Shown here piece by piece: positions 63,361 through 64,000 of a stretch of 64,000 nt of DNA (positions within the stretch are counted from its first letter, which is position 1; each line of letters starts with the position of its first letter). Source of the stretch: Pseudorhizobium flavum. Lineage in GTDB: Bacteria > Pseudomonadota > Alphaproteobacteria > Rhizobiales > Rhizobiaceae. The stretch is from the NCBI RefSeq assembly GCF_902502825.2, contig NZ_LR723670.1, positions 3,530,501 through 3,594,500 on the forward strand. Reading direction: 5' to 3'. Made by a program: the position numbers and the translations under genes. The notes below the pieces were generated by a model that saw only the letters and a program-made list of their open reading frames with translations, was not told the origin of the DNA and made no database searches.

Positions 63361-64000
63361 ATGAAAACAACGTCGATGATCGCGGGGCTTGCCCTCGCAC
63401 TCCTGACATCCACGGCCGCAGTCGCCGGTGATGTCCGCGTCATGTGGTATTCCGACGGCGTCGAGGGTGAGGTCATGAAGGACCTCGTCGATCGCTTCAT
63501 GAAGGAGAACCCGGGGATCAACGTGATCCTCGACAATGTCGCCTACAGCGTCATCAAGGAGCAGCTGCCGGTGCAGTTGGAGGCCGGGAACGGCCCCGAT
63601 ATTGCCCGGGTCACCGCGATCAAGGACCTTGCCCGCCACTGGCTCGACCTGCGGCCGCTGGTGAAGGATCCTGCCTACTGGGACGAGAACTTCGGCGACA
63701 AGGCCGATTGGATGCGCCCGGATGGCTCCGACCAGATCTCCGGCTTCATGACCCAGCTGACGCTGACAGGTGGCTTCGCCAACAAGACGCTTTTCGATCA
63801 GGCGGGCGTCGAGGTCCCCGGACCTCAGGCGACCTGGGAGGAATGGGCGGAGGCGGCCAAGAAGGTGGCTGAAAGCCAGCAGGTCCCCTTCCCGATGGCG
63901 ATCGACCGTTCGGGGCACCGAATCACGGCTCCCATGCTTTCCTATGGAGCGAACTATATCGGTGCGGACGGGAAGCCTGCCCCGCTCGACCAGGGTGGCA
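63361..64000 (+). CDS. ABC sugar transporter periplasmic binding protein, 5' part
   Basis: The first 213 codons of a family-1 extracellular solute-binding protein, open at the window edge. A Sec signal peptide (about residues 1-22, cleaved after VAG or AVA) leads into DVRVMWYSDGVEGEVMKDLV and NGPDIARVTAIKDLARHWLDL, the lobe-I pattern of oligosaccharide binders. GGGAGG stands 7 nt before the ATG. It presumably captures the unsaturated oligouronides degraded by the genes just upstream; permease and ATPase genes would be expected beyond 64000. Confidence 0.88.
   Translation, partial: MKTTSMIAGLALALLTSTAAVAGDVRVMWYSDGVEGEVMKDLVDRFMKENPGINVILDNVAYSVIKEQLPVQLEAGNGPDIARVTAIKDLARHWLDLRPLVKDPAYWDENFGDKADWMRPDGSDQISGFMTQLTLTGGFANKTLFDQAGVEVPGPQATWEEWAEAAKKVAESQQVPFPMAIDRSGHRITAPMLSYGANYIGADGKPAPLDQGG

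Overview
The window looks like a chromosomal (or large-replicon) stretch from a GC-rich alphaproteobacterium of the Rhizobiaceae type (Rhizobium / Agrobacterium / Ensifer / Shinella). The grounds are a PutA without a DNA-binding domain next to an Lrp-type regulator, a fused SecDF, a cyclic-glucan-synthase-like protein, and a nirK-nirV-nnrR-nor arrangement familiar from rhizobia. No tRNA, rRNA, CRISPR array, transposase or integrase was seen. The species cannot be fixed from the sequence alone.

Layout. (1) 1-1113: 5' part of a cyclic beta-glucan synthase-like gene running off the left edge. (2) 1.4-10.4 kb: catabolic genes, namely two M20 amidohydrolases, a PLP dehydratase, an aldehyde dehydrogenase and a class III aminotransferase, with a phospholipase-D/endonuclease-like pair among them. 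(3) 10.9-16.3 kb: complete dppABCDF peptide transporter. (4) 16.3-23.8 kb: pbpC and an alpha-2-macroglobulin, read as one unit. (5) 23.9-34.4 kb: thiolase, small exported protein, secDF, YqaA/DedA-like protein, iron alcohol dehydrogenase, putA and divergent putR. (6) 34.4-49.5 kb: a denitrification island with nnrU, a 51-aa membrane protein, norEF, norCBQD, hemN, a four-gene cassette of unknown role (DUF2249, 12-TM histidine-rich protein, double DUF2249, DUF59), nnrS, nirK, nirV and nnrR. Four well-formed TTG-N8-CAA boxes stand before the island's transcription units, suggesting one NnrR regulon. Nitrite reductase and NO reductase are present; no nitrate or nitrous-oxide reductase lies in the window. 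(7) 49.5-57.6 kb: two cytoplasmic hybrid histidine kinases in tandem, the larger carrying 11 tandem 92-residue HAMP-type units. (8) 57.7-64 kb: a LacI regulator divergent from an unsaturated-uronide utilisation locus (GH105, kduI, an uncharacterised 829-aa protein, and a sugar-binding protein cut by the right edge).

The best candidate for an undescribed system is the DUF2249 / 12-TM / DUF2249x2 / DUF59 cassette embedded in the NO regulon (42694-45147). Next are the 51-aa membrane protein heading the nnrU unit, the poly-HAMP kinase pair beside nnrR, and the 829-aa protein in the uronide locus. Several gene starts were moved from the longest reading frame to codons with a Shine-Dalgarno sequence, and both edge genes are partial.
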